Assembly: GCF_000372725.1 (NCBI RefSeq)
Contig: NW_005197426.1
Coordinates: 265,599 to 329,598 of the forward strand
DNA: 64,000 bases
Origin: Emiliania huxleyi CCMP1516
Taxonomy: Eukaryota; Haptophyta; Isochrysidales; Noelaerhabdaceae
Reading direction: 5' to 3'
Numbering within the stretch: the stretch's first letter is position 1; every line of letters starts with the position of its first letter. Below are positions 39,477 through 48,888 of this stretch, in pieces. Made by a program: the position numbers and the translations under genes. Below the pieces are notes generated by a model, which was not told where the DNA came from, searched no databases, and saw only the letters and a list, made by a program, of their open reading frames with translations.

Positions 39477-41333
39477 CTACTTGCCCGCGGCGTCGGCCAA
39501 GGCGTCCTCTCGCAGTCGCGACAGCTCCTGCGTGAGGCCCTCCAGCTCCTCTGGGCTGGGGATCGCATCGGTCGAAGCGGGCGGCGTAACGCCGCCGTCG
39601 ATGCAAGGAAGCTTCGGACGCCGGTCGCGCGGCGGCGGCTTCGGCTCCGGCGGTGGCTCCGCACCGGCCACCGTGCCAGCGGCGCCGGGGCTGGTTCCGT
39701 CATCCTCAGCAGTGCCGGGCAGCCGGACGCAGACGCCGTCCTTGGGAGGCGCGGACGCCGCCTGCTCAGACAGGATGAGGGCTGTGGACGCCGTCCGACG
39801 GCGGCGCGGCAAAGTCTTCTCCGTCGAGGCTGAGCCGAGCGCGGCGATCTCACAGCCGAGCTGGTGCGAGCGCCGCCGGCGCCGCTCCGCCACGGCGAGC
39901 GGCGCTCCGCTGTTGTCGTTGGGCGGCGGCGGCTCCTCCTTGAGGACCGGATTGCCGAGCGGGCACTCGAGCCACTCGCGGTCGGAGGGGGAGAGGGTCG
40001 ACTCGAGCAAAGCCACCTGCGACTCGAGGTGCAGCGCGCGCGGGCGGCTGGCGATGTCCTCGGCCCAGCAGCTCTCGACGAGGTCGCGCAGCAGCGTGGG
40101 CGTACCAGCGGGGAGGCGGGGCCGCTTTCCCTGCAGGCCGATGGAGACGGCGGCCTGCAGCGCCGAGCGGTCGGAGAAGGGGACGGTGTGTGTGATGAGC
40201 TCGAAGAGGATCATGGCGTACGAAAAGACGTCCGCGCTCTTGGAGTAGGCCTCGTGCATCACGATCTCGGGCGCCATCCAGCGGTAGGTGCCTGCAGGTG
40301 CAGGATCGGGGACGGGGGGGTGGATGTGCGTACCGTTGCGGGAAGCGCCCTCTCGCCGTTAATCGCGCGCGCCTGTCTCTGGCGTGAGCACCTCGCGCCC
40401 CAAGCAGTGCGTGCGGGTCAAGCCCGTCGGCTGCACGCCGGCGGCGAGGCCGAAGTCGGCGATCTTGACGCCGTGCTCGCCGTGCAGCAGCACGTTTGGC
40501 GACTTGAGGTCGCGGTGCATCACTCCGTTGGCGTGCAGGAAGGTGAGGCCGGCGGCGACGCCCGATGCGACGCGGAAGAAGAAGCGGCGCGGCGTCGGCC
40601 GCTGCAGCGCCTGCTGCAGGTCGCCGCCGTCGCAGTACTCGAGGATGACGCAGCGCGTGAGCCTCTCCTCCACCGCGCCGAGGAGCCGGACCACGTTGGG
40701 GTGGCCTGGCTGCGAAAGCCCCGCCAGCATGCCGACCTCGACGTTCCAGCTCGCGCACGCGTCCTCCCGCCCGCTGGCAACCTTGGCCGCCACCACCTCC
40801 CCGCGCCACTCGGCGAGGTAGGTGGAGCCGCCCAAGCCGCTCCCCAGCCGGCCGCGGAAGACGAGGTCGTCGAGGGCGGCGCGAGTCACATGCGGCTCGG
40901 AGCTCGAAAGGGAGCCTCCGCACGCGCCCGCGGCGTCGCCCGCCGCCGCCTCAGGCGCCGCCGCCTTTTGCCCCGGCGCAAACGGCGGCGCGGGCGCTGC
41001 GGCAAACGGGCCGTGCGCCGACGCCTCCGATCCGCCGAGCCGCAGCAGGAGGAGCTGCTTGATCTCTTCGCCCGAGATGCCGCGCAGCGTGTCGCGGAGG
41101 CTGCCCATTCCCTCGACTGGGCCGCCGGCCCCGCCAAGCAGCGCCAGGGCGACGCTGGCCAAGTCCGGAGTGGCTCCTCCGTCCTGCGGCTGCCCCGCCC
41201 CTGCGCGGACTGTGGAACCCACACCGCCGCCACCGATCTCGTCGCCACCATCCTCGTTTTCGCCGCCCTCACCGCCTCGTTTGCTGCCCTCGCTGCCGCC
41301 GCCGCCCTCGCCGCCGCCCTCGCCGCCGCCCTC

Positions 41334-41369
<36 letters not shown>

Positions 41370-42560
41370 CTCTCCGCCACCGCCGCCCTCGCCACCGCCC
41401 TTGCCGCTGCCCGCGCCACCGCCGGCTGCGAGATCGTGCAAAGGCACCGCCACCGCGGAGGCGCCGGTCCTTCGGCTCCAGTCCGGCGTGGTCGAGGGGG
41501 GCGGCGCCTTGCTGGTCGAGGAGGGCGGCCAGCGGTTCGGCGAGGGAGGCTTGCCAAGCAGGGCGGGTGGCGAGCGCTGGGTGGGCGAGCGGTGGCGGGG
41601 CACTGCCAGTCCGTGCGACCACGACCCGTCGACGCGCTCGCGGGTGGGCGAGCGCGGCGGCGAGCTGCGCGGCGAGCGGGAAGGCGGCGACCACGCCGAG
41701 GAGGAGGAGGCGTAGTTGTGCAACATGACCTGCAGCTGCTCGATCTTTGCGATGTGCGACGTGATGAGCCGCCACAAGCGCGGCGGGATGAGGCCCGCCT
41801 TGCGGACGGTGCACACGTCGAGCGACTCCTCGAGCTTTGCGAGCAGCGAGCGCAGCTCCGGGTCCATCTCGACGGCGGCGCCGAGGAGCTCGAGCATGCG
41901 GGGCGGGGCGAGGGCTCGCAGCTCCTCTGTCCGCGCCCGCTGCTCGCGCAAGCAGAAGAGCAGGTCGGTGGTGGCGCGCGCGGGGAGCCCCTCCAGCCCC
42001 GCTCTGGGCAGTGCGAGGGCGCCGCACAGCCAGGCCCGCATCTCGCCGAGGCAGTTCTTGAGCAGGTCGAAGCAGCGCATGGCCTGCCAGTCGGGGCTCA
42101 TCGAGGCCGACGAGGAGGCGTGGCACTCCTCGAGCGCCTGCTTGACCACCGAGTTGTACTCGCCGAAGGCCCTGTAGAAGGCCTCCGCCGCAGAGCGCGA
42201 CGCCCGCTCGAGCGCGGCGAGGGCGGCTTCCGTGGGCAGACCTCCCTCGGAGGCGTCGAGCTGGCCGAGGGCGAGGGCGAGCTCGTTACCCACGCTGACG
42301 ATCATCTCGTCGCAGCGGCGGCGCACGGCGGTGACCTCCGCAGCCGTGCCCGGAATCAGCGTGGCGAGATTCACGGCGGAGCGGGCGGCGATCAGGGCCC
42401 TCTCATAGTCGGTTCGCTTGCCCGCGGAGGCGAGGTGCATGCAGCTCGCGCCGCGCTCGTTCTGCAAGTTTTGGAGGACGCCATAGGTGTATCGACGCGA
42501 CGGCATACGCGAGTGGAGCGCCGCAGCGGGCACCAGCGGTTGATCCACCGCGGCGTACAC
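39477..42560 (-). CDS. TKL-like protein kinase with N-terminal helical domain, two exons
   Basis: Model: exons 42560-40400 and 40291-39477 (991 aa). Residues about 20-300 are helical without a clear family (LPPRLWRLITSHIAKIEQLQ-type text near the end). A long Ser/Pro and poly-Gly/Glu linker follows, encoded by GCC-type repeats at about 41290-41400. The kinase domain has the Gly loop GRLGSGLGGSTY, the lysine VVAAKVASG, HRDLKSPNVLL, DFGLAAG, then after the intron TYRWMAPEIVMHEAYSKSAD and a C-lobe (LVESCWAEDIASRP), the pattern of tyrosine-kinase-like kinases. All catalytic residues are present. The splice joining CLG to TYRWMAPE needs a GG donor (40399) with CAG acceptor, so the donor is uncertain. 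The C-tail is basic and Pro-rich. Confidence 0.85.
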
Positions 42561-43216
42561 AGCGGGCGCACGGCACTCGAGCTCGGCTTGTGCGGGTGCT
42601 TGCGATTTGTGCCCGCAATGAGCTCTGACCCCCCCCCCCCTGTGTCGGTGCGCGCCCTTTTTCTCTACAGTGTACGTACGTACTTTTAGCTTACTAGAAA
42701 AGAGAGAGGGGGTTGTTGCTGACGGGGTTTGCGATGAGGAGCGATCCGAACGTGTATTCGGGTGATCAGATCACTACCGCCGAAACGCAAAAAAGAGCAC
42801 TGCGACGCATCGGGCTCATGCTAGCATCCACCTCGCGAGCCGACCGTCTGGCTCAGCGAGGCTGCTGCGGAGCACTCGCGGGCCGATTTCTGGCCCAGCG
42901 AGGCCGCTGCGGGACACACCGGCGGCTCGGTTCGCTCCTCAACGCAAACTCGGTCGAGCAAGAGTCAGGTGTGAGAGAGAGAGATTTTTAGCAATACCAG
43001 TGTGAGAGAGAGTAGTCTCTCGGTGTGTGTGTAAAGGCGGCGCGGCACGGTAGGTAGGATGGCAGGCTGGACATCGGTCGGCGGGCCGAGCTTGAGTTTT
43101 TCAGTGTATGTAGCTCTTACGTACATTCCCGTAGGAGGACTCTGCTGACAGGGTTTGCGATGAGGAGCATGCAGTGAATTTTTTTCAGCGCTACGTTCTC
43201 CTCGGGACTCAGACTC
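42561..43216. other. Intergenic with a short direct repeat
   Basis: GGGTTTGCGATGAGGAGC occurs at about 42725 and 43151, both with CTGAC upstream. GTGTGAGAGAGAG is repeated near 42969 and 42999. These may be promoter parts of the kinase and FKBP genes, which diverge here. No gene seen. Confidence 0.5.
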
Positions 43217-44795
43217 TTGGCCCGCATGCCCGCCGGCCTGGGCGTCCTCCTCCCGCGCGACTTCCTCGAGCGGCAGCCGGAGCGCTGGAAAAAGTCGCAG
43301 CGCAAGCGCGGCGCGCTCCGCCAGCTCGCACGCATCAACCAGCGGCGCGAGAGGCTGGAGGCCAAGGCGATCCGGAACGCGGAGCGCGACGCGGCGCGGC
43401 AGCTCGCGAGCCGCGAGGAGGCGGTGGCGGCTGCGGGCGGCCGGCCCGCCGGGCCGCCCCCCTCGCACTGCACTCCCTTTGGGCCGCAGCGCAGCGGCCT
43501 CTGGGCAGCCGAGCTGCAGCCAAACCAGCCGCTCGTGCTCGCGCTGCCCGAGGGCGTGCGGCTGCGGCTGCTGCGAGCCTCATTCGCGGGGCCGGCCCCG
43601 TCCTCGTCGCAGACCACGCTGCGCTGCCGCGTCCCATCCAGCACCCACGTGGCCACGCTCTGCGTGCTCCGCGGTGGCGGAGGCGGCGGCGGCGGTGGCG
43701 ATGGCGGTGGCGATGGGTGCGGCGCGGTGGCGGCGGAGTCCGGCTCGCGGCCACTGCGCGCCGAGTTCAGCTTCTCGGACGACCGCGTCGCTCTCGCCGC
43801 GGAGGGTGCCTCCGTCGTCCACTTGCTCGGCAGCTACTCGTTCACCTCGCAGAGGGCGGCCGAGGCGGCAGCCGCCGGGACGGCACCGGCGGCGGGCGAG
43901 GCGGCGGGCGCTGCGCGGGGTGGGACGCAAAAGGGCCAGTCCTCGCGGGCACAGAAGCCAGACGACGCCGCCGCACGCGAGCGCGCTTGCGCGAGCGCGG
44001 CGGGTGGTGGCGGCGGCGGCGGCGGCGAGGGCGGCGGAGGCGGAGAGGGAGGCGGAGGCGGAGGCAGAGGCGGAGGCGGAGGCGGTGGCGCAGACGCGGG
44101 CGGCGGCCAGGGCGGCGGCCAGGGCGGCGGCCAGGGCGGCGGCCTGATGGAGCTCTCTAGCGGCCTGCGGTACACAGACACCGTGGTCGGCAGGGGGCGT
44201 GCTGCGGCGCGCGGAGACCGGCTCGGCAAGCCCTCGCGCCAGGAGAGGGCTGGGCCTGGCTGGGCGGGCGGTGCGGCCGACGGCCCTTGCGCCCCACCGC
44301 ACAGGTGTCAAGTTCGAGGGGATGGCGTCGCACGGGCCCGGGGACTGGCGCGTCTTTGACGACAACAAGGGGAGGCAGCTCCACTTCACGCTCGGGCGCG
44401 GGGAGGTGCCGGGCTGCTTCCTAGACACCTCCTAGACGCTTCCCAGACACCGCCTAGACACTTCCTCGGGCGCGGGGAGGTGCCGGGCTGCTGCGAGGCG
44501 GCGGAGCCCCTCTCGGATCCCGCTCGGAGGCTGCCCTGTAGGTGCTGGCCGGCTGGGACGCGGGCCTGCTCGGCATGCGCTGCGGCGGCACGCGCAGGCT
44601 CATCGTCCCGCCCTCGCTCGGCTACGGCGCGCGCGGCGCCGGCCCGGTGCCTCCGGAGGCGACGCTCGTCTTTGAGGCGCGGAGAGACCGGCGCCGCCGC
44701 TCCCTCGCACACCGCCACCCAGCCTCACACTCCTGCCGCGCGCGCGTCCGCAGGTGCGCCTCCTCAACGTGCAGCCCGACCTGACGCAGCACTGA
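43217..44795 (+). CDS. Nucleoplasmin-type FKBP peptidyl-prolyl isomerase, four exons
   Basis: Model: exons 43217-44225, 44305-44405, 44542-44676 and 44754-44795 (428 aa). A helical basic N-terminus (residues 1-75) is followed by a nucleoplasmin-like domain ([30 protein letters not shown], then [10 protein letters not shown] near 205), a poly-Gly/Glu linker and a C-terminal FKBP domain ([43 protein letters not shown] joined to [38 protein letters not shown] joined to VRLLNVQ). This is the layout of nuclear FKBP39/46/53 histone chaperones. Donors are GC, GT and GC. Intron 2 is a stacked double intron. Confidence 0.85.
44391..44492 (+). repeat. Introner-like unit stacked on the donor of FKBP intron 2
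   Basis: A perfect 28-nt repeat (44391-44418 and 44465-44492) spans the exon end and the GT donor. The filler has CTAGACACCTC / CTAGACGCTTC / CAGACACCGC / CTAGACACTTC units. Splicing from 44406 to 44541 (136 nt) removes both parts and restores the FKBP motif. Confidence 0.88.
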
Positions 44796-46000
44796 GGCCG
44801 GGAGAGCGGCTGCGGGCTGGACTCGGGCGGGCGGTGGGCGGGCGCGCCTGAGCTCATGCGGCGCGTCGTGCCCTGTGCCCGTGGCCACCGTGGGCACGCG
44901 CGTGGCGCCTGCAGTTCGCAACGGAGAGTTTGTCTGTGAGCTCCTGCACTGCGCACAGCTCCTGCAGTCCTGCACTGGGTTGTTGCTCGGGGAGTACTAC
45001 TTTGTTTGTTGAGGGAGTTACAATCCAGAGACTTCTCGAGCCCCCTCTCGTGCGCCGTTGTCGGCGACCCTCCATCCCACTCCGGCTCACGCGTCACAGC
45101 ACACGGAAGTCGCTGCGCAAGCGCTGTGAAGCGGGGCCGCGGGGTGGCGGGGACGGCCAAAAAGGCTGGGGGGGGGGAGCGGTGTAAGCCCGTGACCCCC
45201 CGCGTGTGTAGTAAGCTGTGTACGGTAGCGGACTCAGAGGCGCTCAGCGCCCGGGCGGCTGGAGGGCCGCGGGCCGCTGCGCGCTGGCGCTGCGCACGCG
45301 GGCCGTGGGCGCAGCGTGGGACGAGTCAATTCATTCGACTCGTGGCCCCAAAGTGCGTGAGCGGTGAGGTGTGACGGAGAACGAATAAAGAGGAAAGTAC
45401 GAGCTACGACCAAATCACTAGAATCGGACTTGAAAGGCACCCCCATGATGGTCCTAGAGGGCCTGGGAAGGAATGCAAGACAGATGCGCCTCGCTCCGTG
45501 ATTCCATCGATGGGAAATGTTCACCGCGACTCACGTCGAGCCACGAGCGCGCGGGACACCGATCAGCGGTCACCGCGCCGCGGCGTGCGGCGGCGTCGTG
45601 CGGCTTTTAATTTTACCTGATCGTTATCATTTCCCCCCGGGATGTGTCCTCTCTCCGGCCAAAATCACGACCTTCCCCAAAAGTGGGTGATCTGGAGCTA
45701 GCGTAGGACAGGTAGGGCCTGAGGCGGCAGTAGTCTGCCATGTCATAGGAAGGATTGTGGTTGAAGAGACGCGTGTTCATTTGTTTTATATCCTGCCCGG
45801 AGATTCTTACCTTATTTCTTTTTGACACGCCGCCCCGTGCTCTCTCTCCACGCTTTCTAGTCGGCCTCGTCGTTGTCGAGGAGAGTTTGCGAAGCCAGTG
45901 GGCGAGAAAAAGAACACACTCGGCGCGTGACATTTCCCATTGCGGAATCACGGACGAGGCGCATCTACCTGCATCCCTTCCCAGGCCCTCTAGGACCATC
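44796..46000. other. Intergenic with an inverted duplication
   Basis: The arms at 45444-45520 and 45931-46003 are listed separately. The minus strand from the first arm opens a small ORF (about 45448 down to 45234, starting MGVPFKSDSSDLVV) with no recognised domain. Nothing else is supported. Confidence 0.5.
45444..45520. repeat. Inverted copy of the fusion-gene leader
   Basis: 77 bp matching the reverse complement of 45931-46003 with a few differences. It includes the CCTAGAGGGCCTGGGAAGG block and an ATG context on the minus strand. Confidence 0.8.
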
Positions 46001-46003
46001 ATG
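45931..46003. repeat. Leader and start codon of the fusion gene (inverted-repeat arm)
   Basis: This arm contains the sequence up to the ATG at 46001 of the hydrolase/hydroxylase gene. Its inverted copy lies 411 bp upstream. Confidence 0.8.
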
Positions 46004-47865
46004 ACGGAAGGCTCGAGCGTCCGTGTGCACCGCGTCGACGCCGCCTGCGACGCCCGCCCGCTCCCGGGCATGGTCAGGCCGCCCACGCTCCTTTGCGTCC
46101 CCGGCCTCAAGGAGTCGCGGTCCGGCTACCGCGTCGAGGATCGCGACGTTGTCTACTTGTGCGTGAGGCCGGGATCCGACTTTGGCACCCCTGCCTTCGC
46201 GGCGGAGTGCCTCGCCGCCGTGCGTGAGCACCTCCCGGACGACGCCCCGGTGGATGCCCTCGCCTTCTCAATGGGCTGCTCGGTGCTGGCCCAGCTCGTC
46301 GCCGCCGGCCTCCGGCTGCGCGAGGCGTCCCTCATCTCCCCCGCGGGCCACTTCAACGGCACGTGGGCCGAATCGCTGCTCCGCCGCGGCACCGCCTTTG
46401 GCAGCTGGCGGTACGGCACCGGTTTCTGGTCCGGCCTCGCCACCTTCCCCACCTACGTGGCCGGCGGCGCCAACGCGTGGGAGTACGAGTCGCTCCACCG
46501 CCTGGCGGAGCGGGTCAAGGTGTACGCGGCCGCGTCGGACCCGGTGCACCCGAACGACGTGGAGAAGTTCGCCGCCAACAAGCAGATCAAGCTGATCGAG
46601 GCGGACGGAGGCCACTTCGGCCCCAAGACGTACGTCCCGATGCTGCACCGCCGCAAGTCGCGCTCTCCGCGCCGCGCCGACAAGGCGCCTCGCCCGCTGC
46701 ACAAGAAGATCCTGTCGCAGATGCTGCAGCCGTACTGGGTCGCGCACGTCGTGTGGGTGCTGTGCTGCGCGATGCTCTGCCAGTCGCAGTGGGGGATGCT
46801 CTCCTCCCACCCGCTCACGACCCTCAGCTACGGCTACACCTACTGCGGCTGCTGGTCGCTGATCGAGTGCGCGCCTTAAGTAATTAATCAAGCGCCTCGC
46901 CCGCAGAAGAATCGCACACGCGCTCTCTGCAGCGCACCCGAGCTCGACCTCGCTCGCACCCCTCGCCGCCGCCGCCCTCGCCTCCCTCCCGGCCCTCTTG
47001 CCCCTCCTCCCCCCGCACGAACCGCCCCCCCCCCCCCCCCCTCTCCCCCCAGGTACGTCTACCACCGCGCCCTCCAGCACCACGTGCTGCGCCCGACGCA
47101 CTGGACGCACCACCGCCGCCCGCACGACCACAAGCACCTCCGCAGCCCCGCCGGCATGATCCAGCTCTACGGAGGCGCCGCACCTCCAGCCGCACCTCCA
47201 GCCGCACCTCCAGCCGCACCTCCAGCCGCTCCCCGCCCTCGGTGCCGCCTCCTCCACGACACTTCCCGGACACGTCCGACAGGCGCCCTCTGCCTGCTCG
47301 TCTACGCCGTCCACGCGGCCCTCGGCGTGTCCCGCTACCCGCCCTTCTACCCGTGGCTCGCCTTTTGCTACCTCGCCTTCGAGTTCGCGCACGAGACCGC
47401 CCACAAGGCGGACCCGCCCTGATGGCTAGACCTTTCCTGGACCTCTCCTAGACCTCTCCTGGACCCTCTCCTGGCACCGTCCTGTAGGCTGACCCGCCCG
47501 CGTGGCTCGGCGCCTGCCGCGACTTCCACGTCCAGCACCACAAGACGCCGTGGCTCAACTACGGGTTCGTCTCGCCGATGTGCGACCACGTCTTCGGCAC
47601 GGCGCACGGCGACTTCGCCGCGCCGTGGGCCTCGATCCTCGCCTTCGGCCCCATCCCCTTCCTCTCGTTTTTCCTCCTCCCCCCGGTCGGCACTTGCGCA
47701 GACGAGACGTCCTCCTCCGACGCCGAGTCGACGGCTGAGTCAGAGGCGAGCACGGTCCTTGCGGACAGCGAGCCGGCGCTCGCGCACGCCAAGCTCGCCG
47801 GCCAGCCGCCCGCCGAGTCGCCGACTTGCGTCCGCCACGCCTTTGTTGCCGAGGACCTGTCCTGA
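46001..47865 (+). CDS. Fusion of alpha/beta-hydrolase-like domain and fatty-acid-hydroxylase (sterol desaturase) domain
   Basis: Model: exons 46001-46872, 47053-47174, 47283-47407 and 47488-47865 (498 aa, frame consistent). Residues about 20-210 look like an alpha/beta hydrolase: PPTLLCVPGLKESRSGY, the nucleophile-elbow-like ALAFSMGCSVLAQ, LISPAGHFNG, VYAAASDPVHP and a late GGHFGPK; the elbow is FSMGC, not a perfect GxSxG. Residues about 225-440 form a membrane di-iron hydroxylase: hydrophobic segments, then the histidine boxes HHVLRPTHWTHHRRPHDHKH, HETAH and FHVQHHKTPWLNYGFVSPMC ending DHVFGT, as in the sterol desaturase/fatty-acid hydroxylase family. The C-tail is Ser/Glu-rich. All three introns have GC donors; intron 2 is frame-neutral. 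Confidence 0.85.
47175..47293 (+). repeat. Frame-neutral intron with 12-nt tandem repeats
   Basis: Intron 47175-47282 (108 nt, GC-AG, no stop) contains four CCTCCAGCCGCA units, then GACACTTCCCGGACACGTCC like the filler of other introner units. The intron start GCGCCGCACC is echoed at 47283 (GCGCCCTCTG). If retained, a PPAA-repeat would be translated. Confidence 0.6.
47408..47499 (+). repeat. Introner-like unit in the fusion gene
   Basis: Intron 47408-47487 (80 nt, GC-AG). Its start GCGGACCCGCCC is repeated at 47488 with one change. Filler: five units TAGACCTTTCC / TGGACCTCTCC / TAGACCTCTCC / TGGACCCTCTCC / TGGCACCGTCC then TGTAG. Confidence 0.88.
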
Positions 47866-48888
47866 CCGAGGACCTGTCCATACCCGGCTTGCGCGCTCCT
47901 TCGCCCTCCTTCCCCTCCCCGCCGCCAGCCGCGCCTAGCTCGCCGTCGGCGGCGGCGGATGCTCGAGGGGAGGTGCTGGGCCAGAGGAAGGGCAGGCGCG
48001 GCCGGTGAGGCCCCCTTCGCTGTGGCGGAGGGGCTGCTCTCTGTGGCCTCCCGTACTCTGGGTCTCTCTTGGGGGACTCCGCCCGCAGCCCTAGCTTTGC
48101 GCGCGGCGGTGTCCGGCATGGTGGGCAGGGAGGGGGGAGGGCCCCCGTCTTTGTGAGATTTTGCGTGCGTGGGAGCGCATGACACGGTGCGCTGCTGGGG
48201 CTCGCGAGGGTCCCGAAATCCCTCGCGGTGTCCTGTCCGTGGCGAGCCGTGACTTGTGTGACCCGCGGTTGGAGAGGAGGGCCCCGAGAGGGGCCGCCGA
48301 GCCGTTGTGATATGTGACGTTTTCTGTTGAGTGTTGTTATACACAGGCACATGGCGGCCGGACCGCGCGGCCGGCGTGTCTGGTGTCTCCGCGTCCGGGC
48401 GGGGGAGGGGCTCAGGGGGCCTCAGGTGCGTGTTGGGGCTTGGCCGGCCCGCGGCGCGCGCGCCGGTGAGCGGTGTCGCTGTCGGTGAGGCGGTGTGAAC
48501 GTACGTGCGTGGTCCACCTGACCCTGTGTCAGCAATGATGTCAATAAACACAGTAGCCCCTCGGCGCCTCTCGGAGCGCCCCACGTACCGGCTCAAGCGT
48601 ACTGTGCCACATGCAAGCGCCCTCCCCCCACCGGCTGGCCGCCTCCCTGGGCCTCAGTCGACGGGTGCCGCCTCGCCCGAGGCCTCTGCCTTTGGCCGCT
48701 TTGATTTCGGCTGCTTGGACCCGGGCCCCTCGCCCTCGCGCTCGAGGTTCCGTGCTTGCCGCGCGTCGGAGAGTGCCTGTGGACGCGGCGCTATGGTCAG
48801 GTCCACCCTGCAGCAGTTGGCACTGCAGGCAGCGGGGCGCACGCACCATCCGCGCCTTGCGCTTCTTGTCCATGACCGTCTCGGCCTC
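47866..48888. other. Intergenic between convergent genes
   Basis: Roughly 1 kb without a supported gene. GC-rich 3' flanks; the open frames are Arg/Pro-rich shadows. No repeat or RNA gene recognised. Confidence 0.45.
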
